Source: an uncultured Bacteroidota bacterium (GTDB taxonomy: Bacteria; Bacteroidota; Bacteroidia; Bacteroidales; GWA2-32-17). Taken from it: a stretch of 45,566 bases of DNA. A model generated the notes under the pieces. The model had not been told where the DNA came from, made no database searches, and saw only the letters and a list, made by a program, of their open reading frames with translations. This document shows, in pieces, positions 35,552 through 44,646 of this stretch. Both the position numbers and the translations under genes were made by a program. How positions within the stretch are numbered: the stretch's first letter is position 1; every line of letters starts with the position of its first letter. The stretch is from the NCBI GenBank assembly GCA_903872185.1, contig CAIQJL010000238.1:1-45566 (forward strand), given 5' to 3'.

Positions 35552-38431
35552 ATGATGAAATTTATCGCATTAATAAAAGCTTTTGTTTGCATAATTATCT
35601 TTTTTGCAATTGCAAATACCGCTTCTGCTCAGGACTTTAAAAAGAAATTTATTGATGCAGAATACTATTTTTTATATGAAGAATTTAGCGAAGCTTTACC
35701 AATTTACATTGAATTGTTAGCAAAAGAACCCGACAACGCCAACATAAATTATCGAATTGGTATTTGTTTATTACACGTTCCCGATCCTAGTGAAAACAGA
35801 AAAGCATTAGTTTATCTTCAAAAGGCAATAACAAACATAAATCCAAAATATAAAGAAGGTTCTTACCTAGAAAAAGGTGCTCCAAAAGATGCCTTATTTT
35901 ATTTAGGAAATGCATACAGAAACCTGTTAGAATTTGATAACGCTGTTGAGGTTTATAAAAAATATCGCGAGATTCTTAACACTAAAGATGTGTTTTATAT
36001 TGATTATATTGACAGAGAAATTCAATGTACACAAAACGCAAAAGAACTTGTTAGATTACCCCTTAAGCTCATTACAGAAAATTTAGGCGATGTAATTAAC
36101 TCACAATCAAAAATTGAAAACTGCCCGGTAATTTCTGATGACGAAACTATACTTGTTTTTACAGCAGGAGATAAAAACGTTTTTTCTGCAGAAATTGACA
36201 TTAACGTAATTAATTATGATTACCAGATGGACAACATCTATTTTTCTAAAAAATCAGAAGGAAAATGGACAGATCCTATAAATATCACAAAACAAGTAGG
36301 AGCAACTACTAGAACAGTTCCAGTTACTATTAGTGCAGATGGTTCTGAACTTTATTTAGTTAAAGACGATAATGACAATGGAAACATTTACGTTTCCAAT
36401 TTTAAAAATGATCGTTGGTCGCAAATGAAACCATTAAATAAAAACATTAATACAAAACAATGGGAATCACATGCAACAATAACCGTAAACGGAAAAACAC
36501 TTTTCTTTACTAGCGACAGATCTGGCGGATTTGGCGGTCTTGATATTTATCGCTCCGATAGAGATGACCAAGGAGAATGGGGCCCAGCCGTAAACCTTGG
36601 ACCAACAATTAACACTAAATACGACGAAGAAACACCTTTCATTTTAAATGATAATAAAACCATGTATTTTAGTTCCCAAGGGCATTATAGCATGGGAGGT
36701 TTTGACGTTTTTCACACAACTTTATTAGACAATAACACTTGGTCTAGCCCTTTAAATATTGGATATCCAATAAACACAGTTGGTAACGATTTATTTTATT
36801 TGCCAAAAGCAAATGGCGTTTATGCATTCTTCCCTCTAAACAATAACGAAAGAGGAATTGGATCTAACGATATATTTAAAATAGCTGTTAGTATTCCAAC
36901 TGGCATAGAAACCGAAATAATTCTTAAAGGTGACATTTCTCTTCAAGATCAAAAAAACGAACTACCGCATGATTTTATAATTTCTGTAATTGATAGCTTA
37001 AAGGGAGATACATTAATAAAGTGCAAACCTAATTATCTTTTAAGCAATTATCTTACTCAAATAAAATCTGGAAACTTTAAAATAGAATACAAATGTGGAG
37101 GATACAAAACCCATTACGAAAACCTTTACATTCCTGAAGTATATACCCGATCAGAAATTGTTATTAACGTAGAAATGATTCCTCTTGAAGTTACCAAAGG
37201 AGAATACTACGTAATTAGAAGTATTTTCTTTGATTATGGAAAATTTGACCTTAGAAGAGAATCACAAGAAGATTTACAACGCCTGGCTGATTTAATGCAA
37301 AAGAATCCTTCTCTTTATATTGAGATTGTTGGTCATACAGATGCAATGGGTAGCGATAAATTCAATCAGAAACTATCTGAAAACAGATCTAAAACAGCTA
37401 TTGATTATTTAGTAGCACAAGGTATAGACCAAAGCCGTTTTGTTTCAAAAGGAATGGGGAAAACTCATTTTATTGCAATTAATCAAAATGCAGATGGAAG
37501 CGATAATCCTGATGGTCGTCAGCTAAACCGACGTGTTGAAATGAAACTTTTAAATTCTACAGCAGAAAACATTATTGTTGAAGACATTAAAGTGCCGGAA
37601 ACTCTAAGATTTTCTCGTGATGGTAGACAACGTTCATCAGACAGATACACAATTCTTTTACTTAAACAAAAAGGAAATAGTGTTACTTCTGATTTAATAA
37701 ATAAAATGTTATCACTTGTAGGTGTTTTATTGAAAACAGAAACATTTGCAAAAACTACAGGCTCACCAATAAATGAGACAAAAATAGATGACATGATAAT
37801 GTACACTGTTGGTGATTTTAAAAACAAATCTGATGCAATGAAATTATTAAACATTGTATTAGATGAAAAATTCCCTGAAGCAACCATTGAAAGTCAAAAT
37901 GAAATTGGAAACATTAAAAAAGAAATAAATATTACTTATAATCTTAACCAAACCGATACCGCTTCTGGTTCCGAAGATTTAACTAAATATACCATTCAAT
38001 TAAGTGCTTTAACAAAACCTGCCGACCTATCCTTGTTTAAAGCAATAAAAGGAGTAAAAGAAAATTTATGTCTAGATGGCTTCTATAGGTACACTTATGG
38101 TGAATTTGACGGCTTAAAGGCTGCACAAACTGAAAAACAGCGAATGGTTGAACTTGGTTACCCTGGCGCATTCCTTGTAAAACTTGACAACTTCAATAAA
38201 AAAGTTGAACAAAACGGAGAATTTACAATACAACTTGAGTCTTTATCAGAACCAGTAAATCTTAGCAGATATACATTAAAAGGCGTTAAAGAGCTTATAG
38301 GTAATGATGGGAAATACAAATATTTATATGGCACATTTTCTTCTGTTGACGAAGCAAGAAAAGAATTAAAGAAAATTCAAAAATCGGGCTTCGAAAATGC
38401 ATTTATAGTTAATACCGAAAAATATAAATAA
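35552..38431 (+). CDS. PorE-like TPR-PD40-OmpA protein with three SPOR-like repeats, paralogue 3
   Basis: A 959-residue exported protein, the largest of the four. Signal peptide 1-27 (ending ASAQ); TPR-like region about 28-165; PD40 propeller about 170-447; regulatory-like domain about 455-545; OmpA C-domain about 552-668 with GHTDAMGSDKFNQKLSENR and QLNRRVEM, a good peptidoglycan-binding signature; then three SPOR-like repeats about 698-780 (divergent), 812-878 and 890-956, the last two beginning YTIQLSAL and FTIQLESL. SPOR domains bind peptidoglycan stripped of stem peptides, so the chain could contact both intact and denuded wall. A 7-bp hairpin follows the stop. Confidence 0.85.
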   Translation: MMKFIALIKAFVCIIIFFAIANTASAQDFKKKFIDAEYYFLYEEFSEALPIYIELLAKEPDNANINYRIGICLLHVPDPSENRKALVYLQKAITNINPKYKEGSYLEKGAPKDALFYLGNAYRNLLEFDNAVEVYKKYREILNTKDVFYIDYIDREIQCTQNAKELVRLPLKLITENLGDVINSQSKIENCPVISDDETILVFTAGDKNVFSAEIDINVINYDYQMDNIYFSKKSEGKWTDPINITKQVGATTRTVPVTISADGSELYLVKDDNDNGNIYVSNFKNDRWSQMKPLNKNINTKQWESHATITVNGKTLFFTSDRSGGFGGLDIYRSDRDDQGEWGPAVNLGPTINTKYDEETPFILNDNKTMYFSSQGHYSMGGFDVFHTTLLDNNTWSSPLNIGYPINTVGNDLFYLPKANGVYAFFPLNNNERGIGSNDIFKIAVSIPTGIETEIILKGDISLQDQKNELPHDFIISVIDSLKGDTLIKCKPNYLLSNYLTQIKSGNFKIEYKCGGYKTHYENLYIPEVYTRSEIVINVEMIPLEVTKGEYYVIRSIFFDYGKFDLRRESQEDLQRLADLMQKNPSLYIEIVGHTDAMGSDKFNQKLSENRSKTAIDYLVAQGIDQSRFVSKGMGKTHFIAINQNADGSDNPDGRQLNRRVEMKLLNSTAENIIVEDIKVPETLRFSRDGRQRSSDRYTILLLKQKGNSVTSDLINKMLSLVGVLLKTETFAKTTGSPINETKIDDMIMYTVGDFKNKSDAMKLLNIVLDEKFPEATIESQNEIGNIKKEINITYNLNQTDTASGSEDLTKYTIQLSALTKPADLSLFKAIKGVKENLCLDGFYRYTYGEFDGLKAAQTEKQRMVELGYPGAFLVKLDNFNKKVEQNGEFTIQLESLSEPVNLSRYTLKGVKELIGNDGKYKYLYGTFSSVDEARKELKKIQKSGFENAFIVNTEKYK

Positions 38432-38439
38432 CGCAGATG

Positions 38440-38466
38440 TTTAGGTAAAACACCTAAATATTTTCT
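38440..38466 (+). terminator. Hairpin after paralogue 3
   Basis: TTTAGGT (38440-38446), loop AAAAC, ACCTAAA (38452-38458), then a partial T-run (ATATTTTCTCTT). Probably a terminator, separating paralogue 3 from paralogue 4. Confidence 0.45.
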
Positions 38467-38475
38467 CTTATTATC

Positions 38476-38506
38476 TTGTTATTGTATTTGCAATACTGTA
38501 TTTTTG
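38476..38506 (+). promoter_or_regulatory. Promoter of paralogue 4
   Basis: TTG (38476-38478), a 20-bp spacer and TATTTTTG (38499-38506). ATG at 38523 starts 16 bases after the box. Indicates that paralogue 4 is transcribed on its own. Confidence 0.5.
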
Positions 38507-38522
38507 TTTAAAACTAACAAAC

Positions 38523-40151
38523 ATGAAGCAGTTTAAGCATTTAATTTTATTTGCCTTTTTTCTTTGCTTAAGTTTTTCTGTAATAGCTCAGCCACAAACA
38601 AAAACAGAACAAAAAAGAAATTTTAACAACGCAAAACATTTTTTGTTTCTTTCCAATTATACCGCAGCTCTTCCCCTAATACTTAGATTACAACGTGCAG
38701 ATACTTCAAATGCCAATTTAAATTATTTAGTCGGAATTTGTTATTTAAACAGCCCATTAGAAAAGGATAAATCAATTCCATATTTTAAAACAGCTTCACG
38801 AAACATGTCCCAAAAATATAAAGAACTTAACTTTAAAGAAAAAAAAGCTCCATATAAAACAATGTATCACATTGGTCAATCTTATCATTTCAACTACCAG
38901 TTTGATAAAGCTGAAAATTGTTTTTCAAAATATAAAGAGCTTGTTTTTGATAACCCAAAAGAAAAACAACTTGCAGACAGAGCTATTGAAATGTGTAAAA
39001 ACGGCACTATTTTAATAAAAGATTCTGTTGAAATTACCATCGAAAACTTAGGACCAAATATTAATTCAGAATTTGATGAGCACACACCATGCATTACAGC
39101 CGATGAAAAAACTATGGTTTTTACTTCTCGCAGAAGAGGCAATACTGGCGGCACTTTAACTGATGATGGAAAATACTTTGAAGATATTTATATTTCAAAA
39201 AAAATTAAGGGGGCCTGGGGCTATCCCGAAAAAATAAGTAAAAATATAAATACAAACGGCCACGAAGCAACTATTGGAATTTCGGCAGACGGACAAGAAT
39301 TATTTATTTACAAAGACGATTACGGAATAGGTAATATTTATATAAGTCAGTTTAAAGATAACGATTGGACTGTTCCCGAAAAACTTGGGTCAAATATCAG
39401 TACTGCCGCCAACGAAACTCACGCAACTCTTTCTTCTGAAGGAACTACATTAATTTTTACAAGCGATAGAGGAAATGGCAAAGGCGGAAAAGATTTATAT
39501 ATTGTTCATCGTAATCCCACTGGAGAATGGGGTTTAGCTCAAAATATGGGCGATGTTTTAAATACACAATATGACGAAGAAGGTCCGTTCTTACATCCCG
39601 ATGGAAGCACACTTTATTTTTCTTCTAAGGGACATAACAGCATGGGTGGTTACGATTTATTTTACAGCGAACTTCAACCTGACGGATCATGGGGAGCACC
39701 AATAAATATGGGGTATCCAATTAACACAACTGCAGATGAAGTTTATTACGTTTTATCTGCTGATGGTAAACGGGCATATTTTTCTTCTGTTCGAGAAGAT
39801 GGCATAGGTGGACGTGATATTTATGTAATGAATTTGCTTTCACTTCCCGAAAGATCATCATCTGTAATTACTGGAACAATTAAAATGGAAGGAAATGCTG
39901 AAATCCCAAAAAATATTGCAATTAATGTAAAAGAAGCAAAAACAGGTAAAATTGTAGGTAGTTATAAACCAAATAAAGAAACCGGTAATTATGTTATTAT
40001 TTTAAAACAGGGTAAAGATTATATTTTCACCTGCGAAACTCCAGAATATACTTTCTCGCCCGAGAGAATAAATATACCTGCAAAAACAGCCTTCAAAGAA
40101 ATTAATAAACCAATTATTTTAAGCCCGATTGGAGTTATTAAGAAAAAGTAA
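38523..40151 (+). CDS. TPR-PD40 envelope protein without OmpA domain, paralogue 4
   Basis: A 542-residue exported protein. Signal peptide 1-22 (ending VIAQ), TPR-like region about 30-160, PD40 propeller about 170-445 (EFDEHTPCITADE, LSSEGTTLIFTSDRG, LHPDGSTLYFSSKG), regulatory-like domain 449-540 ending LSPIGVIKKK. No OmpA or other anchor. The same shape as paralogue 2, whose IHPDGSTLYFSSKGHNSMGGYDLF block it nearly repeats, so these two appear closer to each other than to paralogues 1 and 3. Its own promoter and the upstream hairpin suggest separate regulation. Followed by repeated palindromes. Confidence 0.83.
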   Translation: MKQFKHLILFAFFLCLSFSVIAQPQTKTEQKRNFNNAKHFLFLSNYTAALPLILRLQRADTSNANLNYLVGICYLNSPLEKDKSIPYFKTASRNMSQKYKELNFKEKKAPYKTMYHIGQSYHFNYQFDKAENCFSKYKELVFDNPKEKQLADRAIEMCKNGTILIKDSVEITIENLGPNINSEFDEHTPCITADEKTMVFTSRRRGNTGGTLTDDGKYFEDIYISKKIKGAWGYPEKISKNINTNGHEATIGISADGQELFIYKDDYGIGNIYISQFKDNDWTVPEKLGSNISTAANETHATLSSEGTTLIFTSDRGNGKGGKDLYIVHRNPTGEWGLAQNMGDVLNTQYDEEGPFLHPDGSTLYFSSKGHNSMGGYDLFYSELQPDGSWGAPINMGYPINTTADEVYYVLSADGKRAYFSSVREDGIGGRDIYVMNLLSLPERSSSVITGTIKMEGNAEIPKNIAINVKEAKTGKIVGSYKPNKETGNYVIILKQGKDYIFTCETPEYTFSPERINIPAKTAFKEINKPIILSPIGVIKKK

Positions 40152-40170
40152 TTGAAGTTTTTTATATTCC

Positions 40171-40200
40171 TAAACAGTATCTACCGAAAGGAAATCCTTT
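40171..40200. repeat. Diverged copy of the downstream palindromic repeat
   Basis: TAAACAGTATCTACCGAAAG and following bases resemble the first half of the two 32-bp units at 40281-40344 (AAACAGAGTCTCCCGAAAG). Similarity is partial and the second half differs, so this is tentative. Confidence 0.35.
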
Positions 40201-40280
40201 AAGAATATTCTATACTCATAATCCTTTTAACTTTTCAAAGACTACTAAGTTTTTGTTAAAAAGACTCTGAGGAAAATAAA

Positions 40281-40344
40281 CTCTTCAAACAGAGTCTCCC
40301 GAAAGGGACTCTCTCTTCAAACAGAGTCTCCTTAAAGGGACTCT
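40281..40344. repeat. Tandem 32-bp palindromic repeats
   Basis: Two adjacent 32-bp units (40281-40312 and 40313-40344) match at 30 of 32 positions, starting CTCTTCAAACAGAGTC. Each contains an inverted repeat: AGAGTC / GACTCT, with an inner CCC-GAAA-GGG hairpin in the first and CC-TTAAA-GG in the second. They sit in the gap between convergent genes. It looks like a REP-type or terminator-like intergenic element. The rest of the gap (40152-40280, 40345-40447) holds only a short inverted repeat (ACCTTCGGT near 40375) and no ORF I believe. Confidence 0.75.
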
Positions 40345-40447
40345 GTTAAAATATTTAATATCGTACACTGAAATACCTTCGGTGAAAATGTTTTTAATGG
40401 AGTTTACACCGCGCAAAACAAATGTGCTCAGAATGACAAGAATGTAT

Positions 40448-43400
40448 TTATTTTTTTGAATACTTCTCTCGTATACCAGCAAGAACAATGAGTAAAATTG
40501 TTGCAAGAATCAATCCCCATGCCCAAAGCGGGAAAATTGGAGTATCGCCTTGTCCATAACTATGCATTCCTTTTGACAAGTAATAATTAACACCAACAAA
40601 AGTCATAACAACGCTACCAAATGCAATTATTGATGCAACATTAAATATATATTTGCTTTTTAAACTAGGTACAAGTCTTAAGTGTAAAACAATAGTATAA
40701 GCAATAACAATGACTAAAGCCCAGGTTTCTTTAGCATCCCAGCCCCAGTATCTGCCCCACGATTCATTTGCCCAAACACCACCAAGAAAAGTTCCAATTG
40801 TTGCTAAAACAATACCAACAGCAAGATTCATTTCATTAATTAAAGTAAGTTCGGTAACAATTAAATCAAGTCGTTCGTTATTGTTTTTATTTTTAAAAAA
40901 GATTATTAATAAATTCATGATTCCTAACATAAAGCCTAATCCTAAAAAGCCATAGCTAATGGTAAGCGTAGCAACATGTATAATTAACCAATATGATTTT
41001 AATACAGGCTGTAAATTTGTTAATTGCGGATCGTAACTACTATGACTCGCTGTCATTAAGACAAAGAAAGCAAGTAATGCTGTTGCCGCTAAAGTAATTT
41101 TTGAATATCTAACAAAAGTAAATCCGGCTAACAATGCTCCCCATCCTACCAATAATAAAGTTTCATAACCATTGGCCCATGGAGCATGGCCAGTTAAATA
41201 CCATCTCATACCCATTCCTACTGTATGATAAACAAACGCAAGTGCTAATATTCCAATTAAAAAATTTAATGAATAAGTTAATATTTTGCTCTTTTTAGTT
41301 CTTAAATTATCAATAAAAGCAAGTAATAACAATAGTACACTAAGCCCTGCATATAAGTTTTTTAGAAATATAAATATCTGCGCTTTATTATAAAAGATTT
41401 CGACATTTATTTTTGTTTCAGATGGTAATTGATCTGCAATTGCACCCGACCTTTGAATTTTAACAATATACCCAAGTATTTCATCCGCCCTGGCATTATT
41501 GCCGTTTTTAACTTCATTTAAATACGCTCCCAAAATACTGGCATAATTAAAATTAGTTAGCTTTAAGTCGTCGTTAATAACGGTAAGCATGCCCGAAAGA
41601 GGTGCTAGGGCGGCAGGCTCATCCCAGCTTATCCATTTATTTTCAGGTGAATTTTGCTCAGGAAATATTTTTAAAATACTTCCATTTAAAACCATCATAA
41701 AAATATTTACACGTTCATCTACTTTAATAACTTCTTTATCAAATCTATTTTGTTCCTGTTGTTTTTTTCTAAAAGCATCTTCGCCAAGTTTTTGTAATTT
41801 ATAAGTGCCATCTTTTTCAAAAAAGTCGGAAAAAGAAGCATAACTATCAGTAACTCCAATAACATCTTTAACTGATTTTTCTCTAATATAAATTACTTTT
41901 TGTTCTTTCCAAAATTCAGGGTTAATAAGCATATCAATAACAACTTTTACAGCATCCATTTCGCCCTTGCCTTCTATCTCAAATTTATCCTTACGTGATA
42001 TTTTATGAAGAATATCATATGTAAGCGAACTTAAAGGAGAAAATCTTCCATCGTAAGTTTGAACCAGTAGCTGTCCGAATTTATCTGCACTTTCATCGTT
42101 AATTTTATTTGTAGGCACAGCTTGAGAAAAAGACAAACTGCTAAACATAACTATAAACGCAATTGTTAGCATACTCGCTTTTCTTGTATTTCTTATTTCA
42201 ATAATCTTTCTTCTTAAAGTAAGAAAACGAGACTTTTTATTAAAAAATGTTACAACAAATCCCAGAGATAACAATGCGTAGCCTAGATAAGAAATCCAGG
42301 TTCCCCAGAAATCATGATTTACAGAGAGTATAGTTCCTTTTTCATCTTTATCATATGATGACTGAAAAAATCGATACTGGTCATAATCTAAAACATTATT
42401 CATGAAAATACGGTGATCTTCTTTTAAATTACTTCTATTATCTACTAAAGTTACTTCGCTTGCAAAAGAAGAAGGACTCATTGAGCCCGGATATCTTTCC
42501 AATTCAAATTTGTTTAATTGTAGCGAAAAAGGTAATTCTATTTTCTTGTTTCCAAAGCTGAAACTAATTTTTGTTCCATCAAAATTAAATTCCTGAAAAT
42601 TTGCATAATAGTCAGAACCACCAAATACATTTGCATTATGTTTTTTACCATCAATAGTTACAGATAAAACTAAAGCGTCTGGTCCTTTTTCTTCTGCCTC
42701 AGCTCCACTGCTAACTAATAACTTTTTTGCTTTCTTATAATAATTTGCAAAAACAAAACTGCCATTTAAAGCCTTATAAGCATAACCTTTCTTTAATTCA
42801 GTTATAGTATCTTTTGCAATTGTATCTTGTGTTGCCTCGTTTTGCATGTTTGCAATAACAACCTCAAATGGTGCAATAAAACTAATAACACCATCCTTAT
42901 CGGAAATATTAAAAGCGTCGCTATTTTTATTATTGTTAAATGAAATATTTGTGCCATCAATATTTGTAGTTTGCCCATTTTCTATTAATTTTCTTTCTTG
43001 TCCATTTTGAGTAAAAACCATTAATTCAATAATATCAACCCCATCGGTAACATTTTCCTGAATTTTTTCAACCGGATTTTGAATAATGCTATCTAACTCC
43101 ACATTTATAACACCTTTTTCTTCGTTCGGAATATCTATATTAATTGAATTCTTGGTTAATTGACTAAACATCATTGATTTTTCGTAAGTGAAATCACCAT
43201 TTTTACCTGCTTTTGAAACCTGAAAGTAAGCCTCTGAAGTATACATTGCATTTGCCGACTCTCCTTCGCGAATATGCATGCTGCCATCAAATCCAAAATA
43301 TCTTGTTATTGCTGCACCAAGGATCATTACAATTAATGATAGGTGAAATAAAAACCCAGCAAGCTTTTCTTTCTTTAAAAAATTATATTTTTTAACATGT

Positions 43401-43588
43401 CCTATAAAATTTATAATCATTAACAGAAAAACAAATTCTAACCATTTAGAATTATAAATAAGAATTTTTGCTGTTGCTGTGTCATATTTATCTTCAATAA
43501 ACGTAGCTAATCCCAAAGCTATTCCTAATATTATTAATAAAATAACTGTTAATTTTGAAGAAAATAAAATATCTAAAATACGTTTCAT
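40448..43588 (-). CDS. ccsBA: Fused cytochrome c maturation protein ResB-CcsA (system II heme ligation)
   Basis: A 1046-residue membrane protein that exports heme and ligates it to CXXCH sites of c-type cytochromes. The N-terminal half is ResB/CcsB-like: three early transmembrane helices (about 10-30, 50-65, 78-98), a long periplasmic domain and another helix near 430-450. The C-terminal third (from about 780) is CcsA with several helices and the heme-binding WWD motif (WANESWGRYWGWDAKETW, about 938-957). Conserved His residues occur near MRWYLTGHAPWANG and HSYGQGDTP. The fusion is usual in Bacteroidota. No cytochrome gene is adjacent. Divergent from the OB-fold lipoprotein at 43848. Confidence 0.93.
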   Translation of the reverse strand: MKRILDILFSSKLTVILLIILGIALGLATFIEDKYDTATAKILIYNSKWLEFVFLLMIINFIGHVKKYNFLKKEKLAGFLFHLSLIVMILGAAITRYFGFDGSMHIREGESANAMYTSEAYFQVSKAGKNGDFTYEKSMMFSQLTKNSINIDIPNEEKGVINVELDSIIQNPVEKIQENVTDGVDIIELMVFTQNGQERKLIENGQTTNIDGTNISFNNNKNSDAFNISDKDGVISFIAPFEVVIANMQNEATQDTIAKDTITELKKGYAYKALNGSFVFANYYKKAKKLLVSSGAEAEEKGPDALVLSVTIDGKKHNANVFGGSDYYANFQEFNFDGTKISFSFGNKKIELPFSLQLNKFELERYPGSMSPSSFASEVTLVDNRSNLKEDHRIFMNNVLDYDQYRFFQSSYDKDEKGTILSVNHDFWGTWISYLGYALLSLGFVVTFFNKKSRFLTLRRKIIEIRNTRKASMLTIAFIVMFSSLSFSQAVPTNKINDESADKFGQLLVQTYDGRFSPLSSLTYDILHKISRKDKFEIEGKGEMDAVKVVIDMLINPEFWKEQKVIYIREKSVKDVIGVTDSYASFSDFFEKDGTYKLQKLGEDAFRKKQQEQNRFDKEVIKVDERVNIFMMVLNGSILKIFPEQNSPENKWISWDEPAALAPLSGMLTVINDDLKLTNFNYASILGAYLNEVKNGNNARADEILGYIVKIQRSGAIADQLPSETKINVEIFYNKAQIFIFLKNLYAGLSVLLLLLAFIDNLRTKKSKILTYSLNFLIGILALAFVYHTVGMGMRWYLTGHAPWANGYETLLLVGWGALLAGFTFVRYSKITLAATALLAFFVLMTASHSSYDPQLTNLQPVLKSYWLIIHVATLTISYGFLGLGFMLGIMNLLIIFFKNKNNNERLDLIVTELTLINEMNLAVGIVLATIGTFLGGVWANESWGRYWGWDAKETWALVIVIAYTIVLHLRLVPSLKSKYIFNVASIIAFGSVVMTFVGVNYYLSKGMHSYGQGDTPIFPLWAWGLILATILLIVLAGIREKYSKK

Positions 43589-43810
43589 AATTAAAAAATT
43601 AAATGTTTAAAAACCTAGTACTCAGCCATTAATAGTGATTAAATAGTCTTTTTAAAAGTTTGTAAATTTATAAATAATAATAAGATTAAAAATCAACAAA
43701 TTTCATAAAAAGAGTTAATAGAATAATCGCAACTTAAAGACATTCTTGACTGTGTGAATTGCTGTTATAAAACATAAAACCACCGTCATAGTATTTTAAA
43801 TTTTTCTGAT
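43589..43810. other. Intergenic region between divergent ccsBA and the OB-fold lipoprotein
   Basis: AT-rich gap of about 220 bases. No ORF, RNA or repeat is seen. It presumably holds the ccsBA promoter, which I could not place. Confidence 0.35.
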
Positions 43811-43818
43811 TAATTTTG
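43811..43818 (+). promoter_or_regulatory. -7 element for the OB-fold lipoprotein
   Basis: TAATTTTG followed by CGCC matches TAnnTTTG; ATG at 43848 is 30 bases downstream. Confidence 0.45.
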
Positions 43819-43847
43819 CGCCATTAATTAATTTAAAATAAATCAAA

Positions 43848-44570
43848 ATGAGACTCTTCTTTATTTCAATAGCATTATTTATTGTTGGTTTCACATCTTC
43901 TTGTCAAACAGACCAAACCCCGAACAAAAACCCTAACGAACACAAAATTGAGGTTACAGAAGTTCTAGGCGCGGGTTCCTACACTTATATAAAAGGTAAA
44001 GAAAATGATAAAGAAATTTGGATTGCAGTTACAGCAACCGATGCTAAAGTTGGCGAAGTTTATTATTATGAAGGCTCAATGGAAATGACTAAATTTAAAA
44101 GTAAAGAATTAAACAGAACTTTTGAATCTATCTTATTTGTAGAAAAAATCTCTAAAGAGCCAATTACCAAAAATGCTGCAACAACAGCAAATGCAATGGG
44201 AAATCAACCACAAGAGGCAATGACAAGCCCAGGACCAGTTACAGTTGGCAAAAAAGAAATGAAAATAGAACCAATTGCTGGCGGAATAACTATTGGTGAA
44301 TTATTTAAAAACAAAGCTAATTACTCTGGTAAAACCATTAAGATTAAAGGTGAAGTAACTAAATTCAGTTTAGAAATAATGAAAAAGAACTGGATTCACT
44401 TACAAGATGGTACAGAAGGTGATAGTAAATTTGACCTTACAATTACAACTGCCGAAGAATTTAAAGTTGGTGATATAGTAACCATAGAAGGAAAAGTAAC
44501 TTTAGATAAAGATTTTGGTTACGGTTATTTCTATGATGTTCTAATAGAAGATGCAAAAAGCATAAAATAA
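43848..44570 (+). CDS. Lipoprotein with two OB-fold-like domains (NrfJ-like)
   Basis: A 240-residue protein. Residues 1-18 are a signal peptide ending FTSS before Cys19. Two similar domains follow: about 33-105 (TEVLGAGSYTYIKGKENDKEIWIAV, VGEVYYYEGSMEMTKF) and about 143-240 (GKTIKIKGEVTKFSLEIMKKNWIHLQDG, VGDIVTIEGKVTLDKDFGYGYFYDVLIEDA). The GxYTYxxxxxxxxxxW pattern matches a NrfJ-like family linked to multiheme c-type cytochromes in Geobacter and others, which fits a position beside ccsBA. Function is unproven; it might help cytochrome assembly or metal handling. Followed by a strong terminator. Confidence 0.75.
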   Translation: MRLFFISIALFIVGFTSSCQTDQTPNKNPNEHKIEVTEVLGAGSYTYIKGKENDKEIWIAVTATDAKVGEVYYYEGSMEMTKFKSKELNRTFESILFVEKISKEPITKNAATTANAMGNQPQEAMTSPGPVTVGKKEMKIEPIAGGITIGELFKNKANYSGKTIKIKGEVTKFSLEIMKKNWIHLQDGTEGDSKFDLTITTAEEFKVGDIVTIEGKVTLDKDFGYGYFYDVLIEDAKSIK

Positions 44571-44591
44571 TTTCTTTGTTAATGTCTTTAA

Positions 44592-44631
44592 AATAATAAA
44601 GCGCACATTATTAAATGTGCGCTTTATTATT
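44592..44631. terminator. Bidirectional terminator between the lipoprotein gene and gcvH
   Basis: Perfect 18-bp inverted repeat: AATAATAAAGCGCACATT (44592-44609), loop ATTA, AATGTGCGCTTTATTATT (44614-44631). The A/T-rich flanks can serve both convergent genes. Confidence 0.78.
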
Positions 44632-44646
44632 TTAACTAAAATTCGT

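Noticed and set aside
37519-37887. A 122-residue leftward open frame inside paralogue 3
   Set aside because: Antisense shadow of the OmpA/SPOR region.
40281-40344. A CRISPR array
   Set aside because: The two 32-bp units are directly adjacent with no spacers, no third regular unit and no cas genes nearby.
40285-40506. A 73-residue leftward open frame across the palindromic repeats and the ccsBA 3' end
   Set aside because: It overlaps the well-supported ccsBA coding end in another frame, and its C-terminal part is only translated repeat. No start signal.
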